Shown one piece after another: positions 21,338 to 33,442 of a stretch of DNA of 64,000 nucleotides. Origin of the DNA: Panulirus ornatus. Lineage: Eukaryota > Arthropoda > Malacostraca > Decapoda > Palinuridae. Positions within the stretch are counted from its first letter, which is position 1, and the number at the start of each line of letters is the position of its first letter. The stretch is from positions 6,444,252-6,508,251 of the forward strand of contig NC_092241.1 of the NCBI RefSeq assembly GCF_036320965.1, in the 5' to 3' direction. A program made the translations under genes and the position numbers. The notes below the pieces were generated by a model that did not search any database, had not been told where the DNA came from, and saw only the letters and a program-made list of their open reading frames with translations.

Positions 21338-21910
21338 TTTTTTTTTTTTTTTTTTTATACTTTGTCGCTGTCTCCCGCGTTTGCGAGGTAGCGCAAGGAA
21401 ACAGACGAAAGAAATGGCCCCCCCCCCCCCCATACACATGTACATACACACGTCCACACACGCAAATATACATACCTACACAGCTTTCCATGGTTTACCC
21501 CAGACGCTTCACATGCCTTGCTTCAATCCACTGACAGCACGTCAACCCCTGTATGCCACATGACTCCAATTCACTCTATTTCTTGCCCTCCTTTCACCCT
21601 CCTGCATGTTCAGGCCCCGATCACACAAAATCTTTTTCACTCCATCTTTCCACCTCCAATTTGGTCTCCCTCTTCTCCTCGTTCCCTCCACCTCCGACAC
21701 ATATATCCTCTTGGTCAATCTCTCCTCACTCATTCTCTCCATGTGCCCAAACCATTTCAAAACACCCTCTTCTGCTCTCTCAACCACGCTCTTTTTATTT
21801 CCACACATCTCTCTTACCCTTACGTTACTTACTCGATCAAACCACCTCACACCACACATTGTCCTCAAACATCTCATTTCCAGCACATCCATCCTCCTGC
21901 GCACATCTCT
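21338..21910 (-). mobile_element. RTE-like LINE 3' end, truncated
   Basis: Read on the minus strand: C-terminal domain (MDVLEMRCLRTMCGVRWFD, RRGRPNWRWKDG), stop, then the roughly 200 bp 3' untranslated part ending in the hairpin CGCTACCTCGC...GCGGGAGACAGCG and an A-run of about 20. The 5' break falls at ATGGATAGAG. It faces the plus-strand copy starting at 21911 head to head. Confidence 0.9.
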
Positions 21911-23277
21911 ATCCATGTGTGGATCAGGTGTTTGCTTTGAAGAATGTATGTGAGAAATACTTAGAAAAGCAAATGGATTTGTATGTAGCATTTATGGATC
22001 TGGAGAAGGCATATGATAGAGTTGATAGAGATGCTCTGTGGAAGGTATTAAGAATATATGGTGTGGGAGGCAAGTTGTTAGAAGCAGTGAAAAGTTTTTA
22101 TCGAGGATGTAAGGCATGTGTATGTGTAGGAAGAGAGGAAAGTGATTGGTTCTCAGTGAATGTAGGTTTGCGGCAGGGGTGTGTGATGTCTCCATGGTTG
22201 TTTAATTTGTTTATGGATGGGGTTGTTAGGGAGGTAAATGCAAGAGTCTTGGAAAGAGGGGCAAGTATGAAGTCTGTTGGGGATGAGAGAGCTTGGGAAG
22301 TGAGTCAGTTGTTGTTCGCTGATGATACAGCGCTGGTGGCGGATTCATGTGAGAAACTGCAGAAGCTGGTGACGGAGTTTGGTAAAGTGTGTGGAAGAAG
22401 AAAGTTAAGAGTAAATGTGAATAAGAGCAAGGTTATTAGGTACAGTAGGGTTGAGGGTCAAGTCAATTGGGAGGTGAGTTTGAATGGAGAAAAACTGGAG
22501 GAAGTGAAGTGTTTTAGATATCTGGGAGTGGATCTGTCAGCGGATGGAACCATGGAAGCGGAAGTGGATCATAGGGTGGGGGAGGGGGCGAAAATTTTGG
22601 GAGCCTTGAAAAATGTGTGGAAGTCGAGAACATTATCTCGGAAAGGAAAAAATGGGTATGTTTGAAGGAATAGTGGTTCCAACAATGTTGTATGGTTGCG
22701 AGGCGTGGGCTATGGATAGAGTTGTGCGCAGGAGGATGGATGTGCTGGAAATGAGATGTTTGAGGACAATGTGTGGTGTGAGGTGGTTTGATCGAGTAAG
22801 TAACGTAAGGGTAAGAGAGATGTGTGGAAATAAAAAGAGCGTGGTTGAGAGAGCAGAAGAGGGTGTTTTGAAATGGTTTGGGCACATGGAGAGAATGAGT
22901 GAGGAAAGATTGACCAAGAGGATATATGTGTCGGAGGTGGAGGGAACGAGGAGAAGAGGGAGACCAAATTGGAGGTGGAAAGATGGAGTGAAAAGGATTT
23001 TGTGTGATCGGGGCCTGAACATGCAGGAGGGTGAAAGGAGGGCAAGGAATAGAGTGAATTGGAGCGATGTGGTATACAGGGGTTGACGTGCTGTCGGTGG
23101 ATTGAATCAAGGCATGTGAAGCGTCCGGGGTAAACCATGGAAAGCTGTGTAGGTATGAATATTTGCGTGTGTGGACGTGTGTATGTACATGTGTATGGGG
23201 GGGGTTGGGCCATTTCTTTCGTCTGTTTCCTTGCGCTACCTCGCAACCGCGGGAGACAGCGACGAGGTATAAAAAAA

Positions 23278-23354
<77 letters not shown>
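21911..23354 (+). mobile_element. RTE-like LINE copy, RT to 3' tail, with A/(TA)n end
   Basis: The copy starts at VDQVFALKNVCEKYL and runs through the reverse transcriptase and the C-terminal domain to the 3' hairpin, an A-run (about 23272-23295) and a (TA)n tract to 23354. RT landmarks are DLEKAYDRVDRDAL, LRQGCVMSPWLFNLFMDG and FADDTALVADS. Sequence differs from the copy at 46.8 kb at only about a dozen sites that I noted, so both are young. The endonuclease and N-terminal half are missing. Confidence 0.93.
21936..23086 (+). pseudogene. Reverse transcriptase of RTE-like LINE, frameshifted
   Basis: This would be the polyprotein that copies element RNA into DNA at the target site. Visible parts in order: palm motif with the first catalytic aspartate in AFMDLEKAYDRVD, the RQG motif, the FADD catalytic box, a thumb region (KCFRYLGVDLSADGTMEAE), then the C-terminal region with YGCEAWAMDR and GRPNWRWKDG. 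One extra A near 22648 (GGAAAGGAAAAAATGG against GGAAAGCAAAAATGG in the sister copy) shifts the frame, so the palm/thumb and C-terminal halves lie in different frames. There is no start codon context; the copy is 5'-truncated. The RTE clade is inferred from the RT plus GRPxxRW C-terminus. Confidence 0.9.
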
Positions 23355-23359
<5 letters not shown>

Positions 23360-23592
23360 CGACTGCGAAATATAAGTGAAGGGATGGGAGATGAAGGGGG
23401 TTTAAATGGGTTTACGTAAATATCTGGAGCAATTTGGATGGAGGGACTGATATATATCCAAGGGAAAGATAAATAATGAGCCAAGTTTTTCTTTGGCAGT
23501 GATGCAAAAGAGGAGGTAGTGTAATGGAAGTGTTGAAAGTTGTGTGTGTGTGGATAGACGAGATGGGCGTGGCCCACAGTAGATATAAATAA

Positions 23593-23628
<36 letters not shown>

Positions 23629-23835
23629 GGGAAACACTTAGGGGGTGAAGCAAGATAGAATGAAGATTGGTGCTAGCAGAGGGGCAAACTTATGTTACGA
23701 CAGATTTGTAGAAGATGGAACAGAGAGATGAAAGAGGAGGAAAAGACAATGGGAGAGAGGGAAAAGGTCATGTGCGAGGGAATGGAAAATCCAAAGATGA
23801 AAAGAGTTTCGCGTGTCATTTGCTGGTGGGAAGAT

Positions 23836-23836
<1 letters not shown>
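23355..23836. other. Spacer with (GT)n
   Basis: Unique sequence with a (GT)14 run at about 23597-23624. Minus-strand and plus-strand open frames are not supported by motifs. Confidence 0.4.

Positions 23837-23896
<60 letters not shown>
23837..23896. repeat. (GA)n microsatellite
   Basis: About 30 GA dinucleotides. Confidence 0.98.
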
Positions 23897-23898
<2 letters not shown>

Positions 23899-24082
23899 GT
23901 AAAAGCAAAATGTTGCCAACACATGTGAAGCGATCATTGTCGTCCTTTCAAAGTGTATATAGATGGGAACACAAACCCACACTTCCCCCCCAGGTTGACT
24001 ACGTCAACATACGAGTCATGGCGCCTCACACACATACTCCCAAATATTTGTTCCTTCAATCTGTCCACGCACACACACTCAC

Positions 24083-24085
<3 letters not shown>

Positions 24086-24157
<72 letters not shown>
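24086..24157. repeat. (CT)n microsatellite
   Basis: About 36 CT dinucleotides, 190 bases from a GA tract of opposite sense; the two are mutually complementary. Confidence 0.98.
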
Positions 24158-24160
<3 letters not shown>

Positions 24161-24505
24161 CCTCCCACACTTCCTTCCTTGTCCTCAAACACACACACAC
24201 TCGCAATGCCTAGGCCAGGAAGTTGGAAAGGACAGCATACAGATCAGATGACTCACAAAGAGTATATTGTGGTACTTCTTCTTTTTAATATAACCGAAGA
24301 AACAGGATAAACCAAATTCATATACGTGGGGTCAAGGCAAGACACACACACACACAATTGTAAAACAGGTGTTGGTGACCACCAGGGTTTCTTCGTCCCT
24401 TCCTCAGTCGTAGTAAAGATGAAGGTCACCATTTCATGAAAGAGACACCATTGTTGACTTGATTTAACCTTGGCATAGTGAGATTGTGGACTGGTCAAGT
24501 CTGGA
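24158..24505. other. Spacer, no gene seen
   Basis: Unique sequence with short CA runs; no coding frame of its own. Confidence 0.4.
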
Positions 24506-25178
24506 TGGGCCACCCCTTCTACAGACACACTCGACCATGGGCCACCCCTTCCACAGACACACTCGACCATGGGCCACCCCTTCTTCAGACACACTCGACC
24601 ATGGGCCACCCCTTCCACAGACACACTCGACCATGGGCCACCCCTTCCACAGACACACTCGACCATGGGCCACCCCTTCTTCAGACACACTCGACCATGG
24701 GCCACCCCTTCCACAGACACACTCGACCATGGGCCACCCCTTCCACAGACACACTCGACCATGGGCCACCCCTTCTTCAGACACACTCGACCATGGGCCA
24801 CCCCTTCCACAGACACACTCGACCATGGGCCACCCTTTCCACAGACACACATGACCATGGGCCACCCCTTCCACAGACACACTCGACCATGGGCCACCCC
24901 TTCCACAGACACACTCGACCATGGGCCACCCCTTCCACAGACACACTCGACCATGGGCCACCCCTTCCACAGACACACTCGACCATGGGCCACCCCTTCC
25001 ACAGACACACTCGACCATGGGCCACCCCTTCCACAGACACACTCGACCATGGGCCACCCCTTCCACAGACACACTCGACCATGGGCCACCCCTTCTACAG
25101 ACACACTCGACCATGGGCCACCCCTTCCACAGACACACTCGACCATGGGCCACCCCTTCCACAGACACACTCGACCAG
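24506..25178. repeat. Minisatellite, 32 bp unit (CGACCATGGGCCACCCCTTC), 21 copies
   Basis: Units of CGACCATGGGCCACCCCTTC plus CACAGACACACT are almost identical; variants are TTCTTCAG, TTCTACAG and one CATGACCATGG. Because 32 bp shifts frame each unit and no stop occurs, forward frames of 241, 226, 122 and 101 codons and reverse frames of 323, 255 and 101 codons all overlap. No one frame is favoured, so no gene is called. It directly precedes the DR1-like array. Confidence 0.97.
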
Positions 25179-25218
25179 GTTGGGGTTTCAACCCCAGCTG
25201 TAGGCAAAACAAGACTTC

Positions 25219-25890
25219 TTTCATAGGTCAAAGGTTACCAAAAAAATAATTTCTATAAAACAAGATTTCCAAAGAGGTCAAAGGTTACCAAAAATGTTTT
25301 TGTAAAACTTCTTAAGAGGTCAAAGGTCACCAAATTTTTTTGTAAAACAAGACTTCCTAAGAGGTCAAAGGTCACCAAATTTTTTTGTAAAACAAGACTT
25401 CCTAAGAGGTCAAAGGTTACTTAAATTTATGTAAGACTTCCTAAGAGGTCAAAGGTTATCCAAATCTATGTAAGAGTTCCTAAGAGGTCAAAGGTTACCC
25501 AAATCTATTTAAGACTTCCTAAGAGGTCAAAGGTTACTTAAATTTACGTAAGACTTCCTAAGAGGTCAAAGGTTATCCAAATCTATGTAAGACTTCCTAA
25601 GAGGTCAAAGGTTACTTAAATTTATGTAAGACTTCCTAAGAGGTCAAAGGTTACCAAAAATGTTTTTGTAAGACTTCTTAAGAGGTCAAAGGTTACCAGA
25701 AAGAATTTCTGTAAAACAAGACCTTCTATGAGGTCAAAGGTTACCAAAATTTATGTAAAATAAGAATTCTTAAGAGGTCAGAGGTTACAAAACATTTTTG
25801 TAAAATGACTTCTTTAAGATGTCAAAGGTTATCAAAATTTGTTTTTTAAAATAAGACTTACTAAGAGGTCAAAGGTTACCAGATTAGTGC
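25219..25890 (+). repeat. Tandem repeat of AGGTCA direct repeats (DR1-like), about 16 copies
   Basis: Units of about 38-46 bp have the invariant centre AAGAGGTCAAAGGTTACC and an AT-rich spacer (AAATTTATGTAAGACTTCCT type). AGGTCA-A-AGGTTA is a direct repeat of nuclear-receptor half-sites spaced by one base. Two units (about 25318 and 25362) read AGGTCAAAGGTCA, the textbook DR1 bound by HNF4 and RXR/USP-type receptors. The spacers diverge while the DR1 core is kept. Function is unproven. Confidence 0.85.
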
Positions 25891-26339
25891 AATTCTTTTA
25901 TTATTAATCTATTCATTTTCAACTTATATCAATGAAATTAAGCTCAAAGATACTTTTTGACAAGTCCCACACAACGGTCAAAACGTATAAAGAGAAACCG
26001 TTTCTTGCCTCACCCTAGGTCTTACCTCACACTAGGTCTTGCCTCACCCTCAGTTTTCCCTAACCCTGTGTCTTGCCTCACTCTGGGTCTCGCTTCACCC
26101 TATATATTGCCTCAAACTGTGATTAGCTGGGGATCCCTTACTCTGTAACTCCTGCATCCTCTAATTGATTTTCAAGAGTCTTGGCACTCAGATATTCAAG
26201 GTCTCCATACACAAAGACACAGAACTGCATTCACTTACAAATGTGGGATTTTCTAACTCTTACAGTCATTTTACAATATTCTCCTAATACAGCAGAGTAG
26301 TTTTTAAACTATGTAATTATCAGATACATAACAAATTTT
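25891..26339. other. Spacer with a short degenerate CTCACCCTAGGTCTTGC repeat
   Basis: Between about 26008 and 26110 six degenerate units of TTGCCTCACCCTAGGTC type occur. Otherwise unique AT-rich sequence without a gene. Confidence 0.5.
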
Positions 26340-26545
26340 CACTACAACAATTTTTTTATTATCATTATACGTAATCACTGTTTCCCACATCAGCGAGGTA
26401 GCACCAGGAAACAGACAAAGAATGGCCCATCCATTCATATACACACATATATATACATAGACACCCACATACACACATATACATATCAACATATACATAC
26501 ATATACATACACATATGCAGACATTACATACATAGACATTCATAC
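26340..26545 (-). mobile_element. RTE-like LINE 3' untranslated fragment
   Basis: Diverged copy of the 3' end. It contains the hairpin words CAGCGAGGTAGC and GGAAACAGACAAAGAATGG followed by the CATATACACAC-rich stretch. The tail end lies at the left, so orientation is minus. Confidence 0.8.
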
Positions 26546-27500
26546 TAATATACTAAGAACAGAGATAAGGAGGGAATGAGTGATTACAGCTTTCAAGTTA
26601 CTAAATCAGATTGATTGTGTTGAGGATGAACAACTCTCAAGATGAGCTCTTACCACGGAATATGTTACAGGCTGAATTCAGACTGTATACAGAGATTTAA
26701 AAGTTATGTGGTGGCAGAGAAAGTTTTAAGAGATGGAGAACCAAAGGTATGCAACCTCTCCCTATATCATATAATTATCCTTAACCAGCCCCAGAAGATG
26801 CTATGCAACACTATACCCTATAGTATACAATCAGATAATCATAATTAGGTAATTACACTTTCTAAATCCATTCACCGATAGCACCTTCATTTTTCACCTT
26901 CGCAGTCACCATTCTAACTATACCCACACTTTTTGCTCCTCTATATACTTTCTTGCCTTTCTCACCTGTCTTCATTATGTTTGTTTATTTCTCCAATACC
27001 TTTCTACCTTTTCTTAAAACTAATCTGACTGTACCTAAACAGTCATCTCCAGGGATTTTCTATTGTGTCTCCATCTCTTACAAGCTTAATCTTTTGTCAT
27101 AAGTATTCTCACATACTTAGTACATTACTTTTCAAACAAACCTTCCCTTTATAATTCTTCCTATCCTTCAAAAATGCTAGTTATTCTCCTAGATTTCTAT
27201 TCTTCCATCTCATAATTTACTGTGATATATTGATTTACACCACCTCTTTTTACTCCTCTATTCAAGATTTTATATTATGCCCTATCGGTTCTCTACATAA
27301 CACTCTTTTCTGGAATACTTGACTTTTCTTAAAGCAATATTTTTATCAATGACTAACTTCCTTAACTCATAACTATACCATGCTGTTTCTCATTCTCTTA
27401 ATCTGTCCTCACATTGCCATACACCTTTTGATAATACTCCAGTTAATGCTGTCTCTGTATGCCTATACAACACCTCACCTCAGCCTTACTATGTGCTTAT
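26546..27500. other. Unique AT-rich spacer, no gene seen
   Basis: Stops are frequent in all frames. I found no exon-like segment or RNA gene. Confidence 0.45.
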
Positions 27501-27504
27501 TTTC

Positions 27505-29745
27505 ATCTGTTTCATTATACTTAGTCACTGTCTCCCACGTTAGTGAGGTAGAGCAAGGAAACAAACAAAAGAATGGCCCAACCCACCCACACACACATGT
27601 ATATACATAAATGCCCACACACGCACATACACATTTCAGCGTATACATACATATACATATATACACATGTACATATTCATACTTGCTGCCTTCATCCATT
27701 CCCGTCGCCACCTCGCCACGCATGAAATGGCACCCCCCTCCCCCCACGCGCACACGAGCTAGCGCTAGGAAAAGACAACAAAGGCCACATTCGTTCACAC
27801 TCAGTCTCTAGCTGTCATGTGTAATGCACCGAAACCACGGCTCCCTTTCCACATCCAGACCTCACAAAACTTTTCATGGTTTACCCCAGAAGCTTCACAT
27901 ACCCTGGTTCATCCCATTGACAGCATGTCAACCCCAGTATACCACATCATTCCAATTCACTCTATTCCTTGCAAACCTTTCACCCTCCTGTATGTTCAGG
28001 CCCCAATCACTCAAAATCTTTTTCACTCCATCCTTCCACCTCCAATTTGGTCTTCCACTTCTCCTTGTTCCCTCCAACTCTGACACATATATTCTCTTAG
28101 TCAATCTTTCCTCACTCATTCTCTCCATGTGACCAAACCATTTCAATACACCCTGTTTTACTCTCTCAACCACACTCTATCTATTACCACATATCTCTCT
28201 TACCCTTTTATTGCTTACTCGATCAAACAACCTCACACCACATATTGTCCTCAAACATTTCATTTCCAACACATCCACCCTCCTCCGCACAACCCTATGC
28301 CTCACAACCATATAACATTGTCGGAACCACTATTCCTTCAAACATACCCATTTTTGCTTTCCGAGATAACGTTCTCGCCTTCCACACATTCTTTAATGTT
28401 CCCAGAACCTTTGCCCCCTCCCCCACCCTGTGACTCACTTCCGCTTCCAAGGTTCCATCTCCTACTAGATCCACTCCCAGATATCTAAAGCAATTCACTT
28501 CCTCAAGTTTTTCTTCTATAAAACTTACCTCCCAATTGACTTGTCCCTCAACCCTACCAAACCTAATAACATTGCTCTTGTTCACATTTACTCTCAGCTT
28601 TCTTCTTTCACACACTTTACCAGACTTAGTCACCATCTTCTGTAAGTTCTCTCCCGAATCAGCCACCAGCGCTGTATCATCAGCGAACAACAAACTCACT
28701 TCCCAAGCCCTCTCATCCACAACAGACTGCATCCTTGCCCCTCTCTCCAAAACTCTTGCATTCACCTCCCTAACAACCCCATCCATCAACAAATCAAACA
28801 ACCATGGAGACATCAAGCAACCCTGCCGCAAACCAACAATCACTGGGAACCAATCACTTTCCTGTCTTCCTACTCGTACACATGCCTTACATCCTCAATA
28901 AAAAATTTTCACTGCTTCTAGCAACTTATCTCCCACACCATAACTCTTAATACCTTCCACAAAGCTTCTCTATCAACTCTATCATATGCCATTTCCAGAT
29001 CCATAAATGCTAAATACAAATCCATCTGTTTTCTAAATATTTCTCATGTACATTCTTCAAAGAAAACACCTGGTCCACACATCCTCTACCACTTCTGAAA
29101 TCACACTGCTCTTCCCCAATCTGATGCTCTGTACATGCATTTACCCTCTCAATCAATACCCTCCCATATAACTTCCCAGGTATACTCAACAAACTTGTAC
29201 CTCTGTAATTTGAACACTCACCTTTATCCCCTTTGCCTTTGCACAATGGCAATCCTCCACCAATTCTCAGGCACTTAACCATGAACCATACATACATTGA
29301 ATATCCTTAACAACCAGTCAACAACACTGTCACCCCCTTTTTCAATAAATTCCATTGCAATGGCATCCAAACCCGCTGCCTTGCTGGCTTTCATCTTCCG
29401 CAAAGCTTTCACTACCTCTTATCTGTTTACCAAACCATTCTCCCTGACCCCTCTAACTTCGCACACCACCTTGACCAAAGCACCCTATATCTGCCACTCT
29501 ATCGTCAAACACATTCAACAAACCTTCAAAATACTCACTCCATCTCCTCACTTCACCACTACTTGTTATTCCCTCCCCATTAGCCCCCTTCAACAATGTT
29601 CCCATTTGTTCTCTTGTCTTACGCACTTTAGTTACCTCCTTCCAAGACATCTTATTCTCCCTAAAATTTAATGATACTCTCACCCCAACTTTCATTTGCC
29701 CATCAATATCTTTCATCAATTTTTCTACATTTTCTTGGAGGCCAA
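27505..29745 (-). mobile_element. RTE-like LINE, long but decayed copy
   Basis: Longest copy in the window by element content. On the minus strand from 29745: linker (NFRENKMSWKEVTKVRKT), a fingers segment (KGECSNYRGTSLLSIPGK), a palm region broken by frameshifts, LRQGCLMSPWLFDLLMDG, FADDTALVADSGENLQ, the thumb and the C-terminal domain, then the 3' untranslated region and hairpin (TAGTGAGGTAGAGC on the plus strand) near 27545. Several stops and frameshifts make it inactive. It is older than the 22 kb and 47 kb copies. Confidence 0.92.
28295..28843 (-). pseudogene. RTE-like reverse transcriptase fragment
   Basis: 182 residues in one frame cover the RQG motif (LRQGCLMSPWLFDLLMDG), the catalytic FADD box, and the thumb to YGCEA. 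Compared with the younger copies one serine-glutamine pair before LLFADD is missing. The first aspartate motif and the C-terminal domain lie in other frames, so this is a remnant. Confidence 0.88.
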
Positions 29746-31141
29746 GTTTATACTTTCAGGCCTTTTTTACTCATATCCTCCATTCTGTTTCATTCACATT
29801 TTTAGATTTAAATGAAAGGGCTGCCCTATATATTACAATCATATGGCTTAATAACAAGCACCCACCTAACCCTCTCATAGTCCTCACATATGACACACTA
29901 CCCATCATATTACTGTATGTCTTAAGAAAAGTAAATCAATTATGCTCTTGTCTCTACCTATGCCACATGTATATATGGACATCCTTGCACACAAATTTTA
30001 CATTTGCAGTGCTCATACCCACTTACATATATACCCTTCATATCCTTCCACTAGTTGTTTACACCTGTGATCCCATATTACTTCTTATTTCATTCAGCTA
30101 TCCATATCATCCATCATAGAGGTACTTCCGTTGGATTTACATCCTTTACTCTGCTCTTTTCAGCTCTCTCCAGAAAATATCTGTAACTTCCTCTTATTGC
30201 TCACTGTATGGTGCATATGCAACTTTTCTTTTGCAGTGATCTTATACTTATTCCATTTCATCACTTGTACATGTAAAGTCAAACATCATTTCAAATCACT
30301 GTTCTTCCATCAAAGTTCCCACACATTTCTATGCATAACCATTTGTACATTCAGAAATGTCCGGTTTTGAAACCCTTACATTATACCATAAAAAAAAAAT
30401 TCTGCTACCCCTGTATTTTGTCTTCAAAACCATTTGAATCATCCATACTAAAAGGACAAAAACTTTTCTTCAGGCCACATGCAACCTTTGTCCGGGTCAA
30501 TATCCATAACTGAGATCCCAAGCCTGAACCATGCAAGTTGGTAAAAGAAAAGTTAGGCCATATCCTGGAGAAGACCTGCTATCTTTCTGCTAATGTGTTT
30601 ATATACACATGATTACTATTTGTGCATTACAGGTTGAGACTTTTACACTCAAGTTTTTCCATCTCTTAACCTTGTGAGTGTGTACTGTGTCCCTACTCTA
30701 GTGTGTGTATACACACACACACACACACACACACTATCCTAAGGTGGGGACCTACTTAACAATGCCTGAGTTGGGTATGGGGACAGTTGCCGCACCCAGG
30801 ATTCCAACCCATGCAGGCCTGAGCCCAGATGGGCCATGCTGATTGACGGTCAGTGCTTGTCTGTGTGAAGCTAGAGTGAGTAGTACGCCTCGCTAGAAAC
30901 AGCACTCACAGGAATACTGTGGCGGTTGTAGCTCAAGAGTGGTCTGTTTTGATGACTGTTTCTTTCCCTACACCTTAAAATTTTGGAACTCTCGTGTCTT
31001 TTCCAGTAACTATGACCAGGCACATTTTAAAAGACAGGTTTTTCACTTCCTCCAAAATTCGTAATTACTTTCCTTTATCTTTTCTTCTTCTCTTTTTTTC
31101 CCCCTGAGCTTCATTTGGACTTTTGTCTGTAGTTACAGCCT

Positions 31142-31180
<39 letters not shown>

Positions 31181-32404
31181 CAGAGTATTCAGGGTATGCA
31201 GTATGCAGATGTCTGGCAAAAATGGAGATTTCAGTTAAAACCAGAAATATTGAGGATGACATTTCAATACTGCAAGAATCAGCAGACAACTAAGTTGCAT
31301 TAAAATTAAGAACATCAGTGAAGCAAGATGAAAATGCACATAAAGCATTAATGATTTTTAAACTTCCAGCCAAAGAGAAAGGGATGGAGTGGGAAGAAAT
31401 ACTAATCAAATGAGTATTGTTGACTATAAATTTGCTTAGTACAATTTCTGAGACAAAGAAACAGAGAAAATTGGTAGAAATGGTAAATAAACAAGGGGAA
31501 GAATGGTTCTGATTATGTTCAATAGAAATTACATAGCCAGGAAGTACTTCATCCGGCTAAGAAACTTACGAGGAGTTATTCAGAAAAGTATTCATCAGAG
31601 ATAGTAGATCAAGGGAAAAAAGAAAAGTAAAGAGCAGTCAGAAGACAAAAAAAAAAAAAAGGCATCAAAAGTGGCTTGAAAGCACCAGAGACAAGTCAGC
31701 AATATTTAGTGGTGGGAAAATCATATTTAAAATAAAGTATGTGCACAAATGCATACACACAAGAAGTAAATGTAAAAGAGCTAAAATTCAAGTTTCCAAT
31801 TAAGACTAATGCACCTGATATTGCTGATGTAGTGATACAAAACTTACTAAAGAGATGCGTTCTGACTTAAAGAGAATACAAAGGAGGATGGAGACTGGCT
31901 CTATTTCAGGGAAGAGTATGAAGCCTCAGGAAGTACTGAAAGATCCCCCAACAAAACAATACATATGGGGATGATTAATGGCAGAAAAGGTTGCATAGTG
32001 ATGCTGATCATCCTTAATCCTGTGAAGAATTTTAATGAACCAGAACATCATACAAACATAAAAGTTAAGGAACAATCAGGATAACAAATGAAGTGGTGAA
32101 ACACTCCCTTCTGAGATGGTAAAGTTCCAATAATGAGGAATGTTAATCATAGACTGAATGATGGACTTGAACTTCTCAATGAGACACACTCATGACACAC
32201 AAGTTCTTAAAATGTATAAGGAAATTCCCTAAATCAGCATTTACAGAGTACTCTAGAATCAGAAAGGCTGATACACCATCTTCACTGTATGTTATCTTTA
32301 CACATAGTAGAACTGAATTTGAGAATGAAATATATGATGGTTTTTGTCCCATTCTTCCCAGCTAAAAGGACACAAAACATTCTTTAAATAAAACTCTCTG
32401 GCAC
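29746..32404. other. Unique AT-rich region, no gene recognised
   Basis: No exon, RNA gene or clear element was found. It contains (CA)n at about 30711-30735 and an A36 homopolymer at 31143-31178. A segment at about 30760-30860 (CACCCAGGATTCCAACCCAT) has a B-box-like look of tRNA-derived SINEs but no definable ends. The region from 29750 to about 30100 may be the decayed 5' part of the neighbouring LINE. Confidence 0.45.
31143..31178. repeat. A36 homopolymer
   Basis: 36 uninterrupted A residues on the plus strand, possibly an old poly(A) insertion tail, although no element upstream is recognisable. Confidence 0.95.
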
Positions 32405-32429
32405 GATCAAATTATATCATACTATACTA

Positions 32430-33182
32430 TATTCATATTTTGCTTTGTCGCTGTCTCCTGCGTTAGTGAGGTAGCGCAAGGAAACAGATGAAAGAATGGC
32501 CCAACCCATCCACATACACGTGTACATACATACACGTCCACACACGCAAATATACATACCTATACATCTCAACGTATACATGTATATACACACACAGACA
32601 CATACATATATATACACGTGTACATAATTCATAGTCTGCCTTTATTCATTCCCATCGCCACCTTGCCACACATGTAATAACAACCCCCTCCCCCCTCATG
32701 TGTGCGAGGTAGTGATAGGAAAAGACAACAAAGGCCCCATTCGTTCACACTCAGTCTGTAGCTGTCATGTCATAATGCACCAAAACCACAGCTCCCTTTC
32801 CACATCCAGGCCCCACAGAACTTTCCATGGTTTACCCCAGATGCTTCACATGCCCTGGTTCAATCCATTGACAGCACGTCGGCCCTGGTATACCACATCA
32901 TTCCAATTCACTCTATTCCTTGCACGCCTTTCACCCTCCTGCATGTTCAGGCCCCGATCACTCAAAATCTTTTTCACTCCATCTTTCCACCTCCAATTTG
33001 GTCTCCCACTTCTCCTCGTTCCCTCCACCTCCGACACATATATCCTCTTTGTCAATCTTTCCTTACTCATTCTCTCCATGTGACCGAACCATTTCAAAAC
33101 ACCCTCCTCTGCTCTCTCAACCACACTCTTTTTATTACCACACATCTCTCTTACCCTATTATTACTTACTTGATCAAACCAT
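32430..33182 (-). mobile_element. RTE-like LINE 3' end
   Basis: On the minus strand it begins inside the C-terminal domain near WFDQVSN and reads REMCGNKKSVVERAEEGVLK and GRPNWRWKDG to the stop, then the long 3' untranslated region with hairpin words at about 32455-32490. The 3' part here (about 32600-32800) carries the extra CACACATG / GTGCGAGGTAGTGATAGG segment also seen at 27.7 and 34.3 kb. Confidence 0.9.
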
Positions 33183-33225
33183 ATGGTATATGGTATATTA
33201 TTAATGAAATTCTTCTTAAACTAGC

Positions 33226-33231
33226 TTTATT
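33226..33231 (-). terminator. Candidate poly(A) signal AATAAA of the C9orf85-like gene
   Basis: The first AATAAA on the minus strand after the stop codon, giving a 3' untranslated region of roughly 350-380 bases and lying just before a LINE fragment. The position is plausible, but no transcript supports it. Confidence 0.4.
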
Positions 33232-33442
33232 CTCTCAATTCTTTAGTCTGGCATTATGCAGTTTAACACATGACTCAAAATGGCTCTGGCCCCATTCATC
33301 CAGTTGGTGGCCTCTGTACTGTTGAGCACATGGTAATGCCCAATAAGTCCATAACAGTTGCTATAAGACATGGTGCACAGCTACTGTTTTAAATACACAT
33401 ATTATCATAAACAGCTTAATTCTTATACATAGCCTAATTCTT

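Noticed and set aside
21236..23354. Twin-priming inversion of a single LINE
   Set aside because: Both head-to-head parts contain their own 3' end and tail, whereas twin priming inverts only the 5' part of one copy.
366..25231. Long open frames of 100 to 637 codons inside tandem arrays
   Set aside because: They follow from stop-free repeat units, occur in several frames and both strands at once, end at the array borders and have no flanking exon, start context or domain.
21542..29671. Reverse-complement open frames of LINE copies (for example the frames rich in HPPACSGPDH or SFYFHTSL)
   Set aside because: They are antisense shadows of the RT and C-terminal domain.
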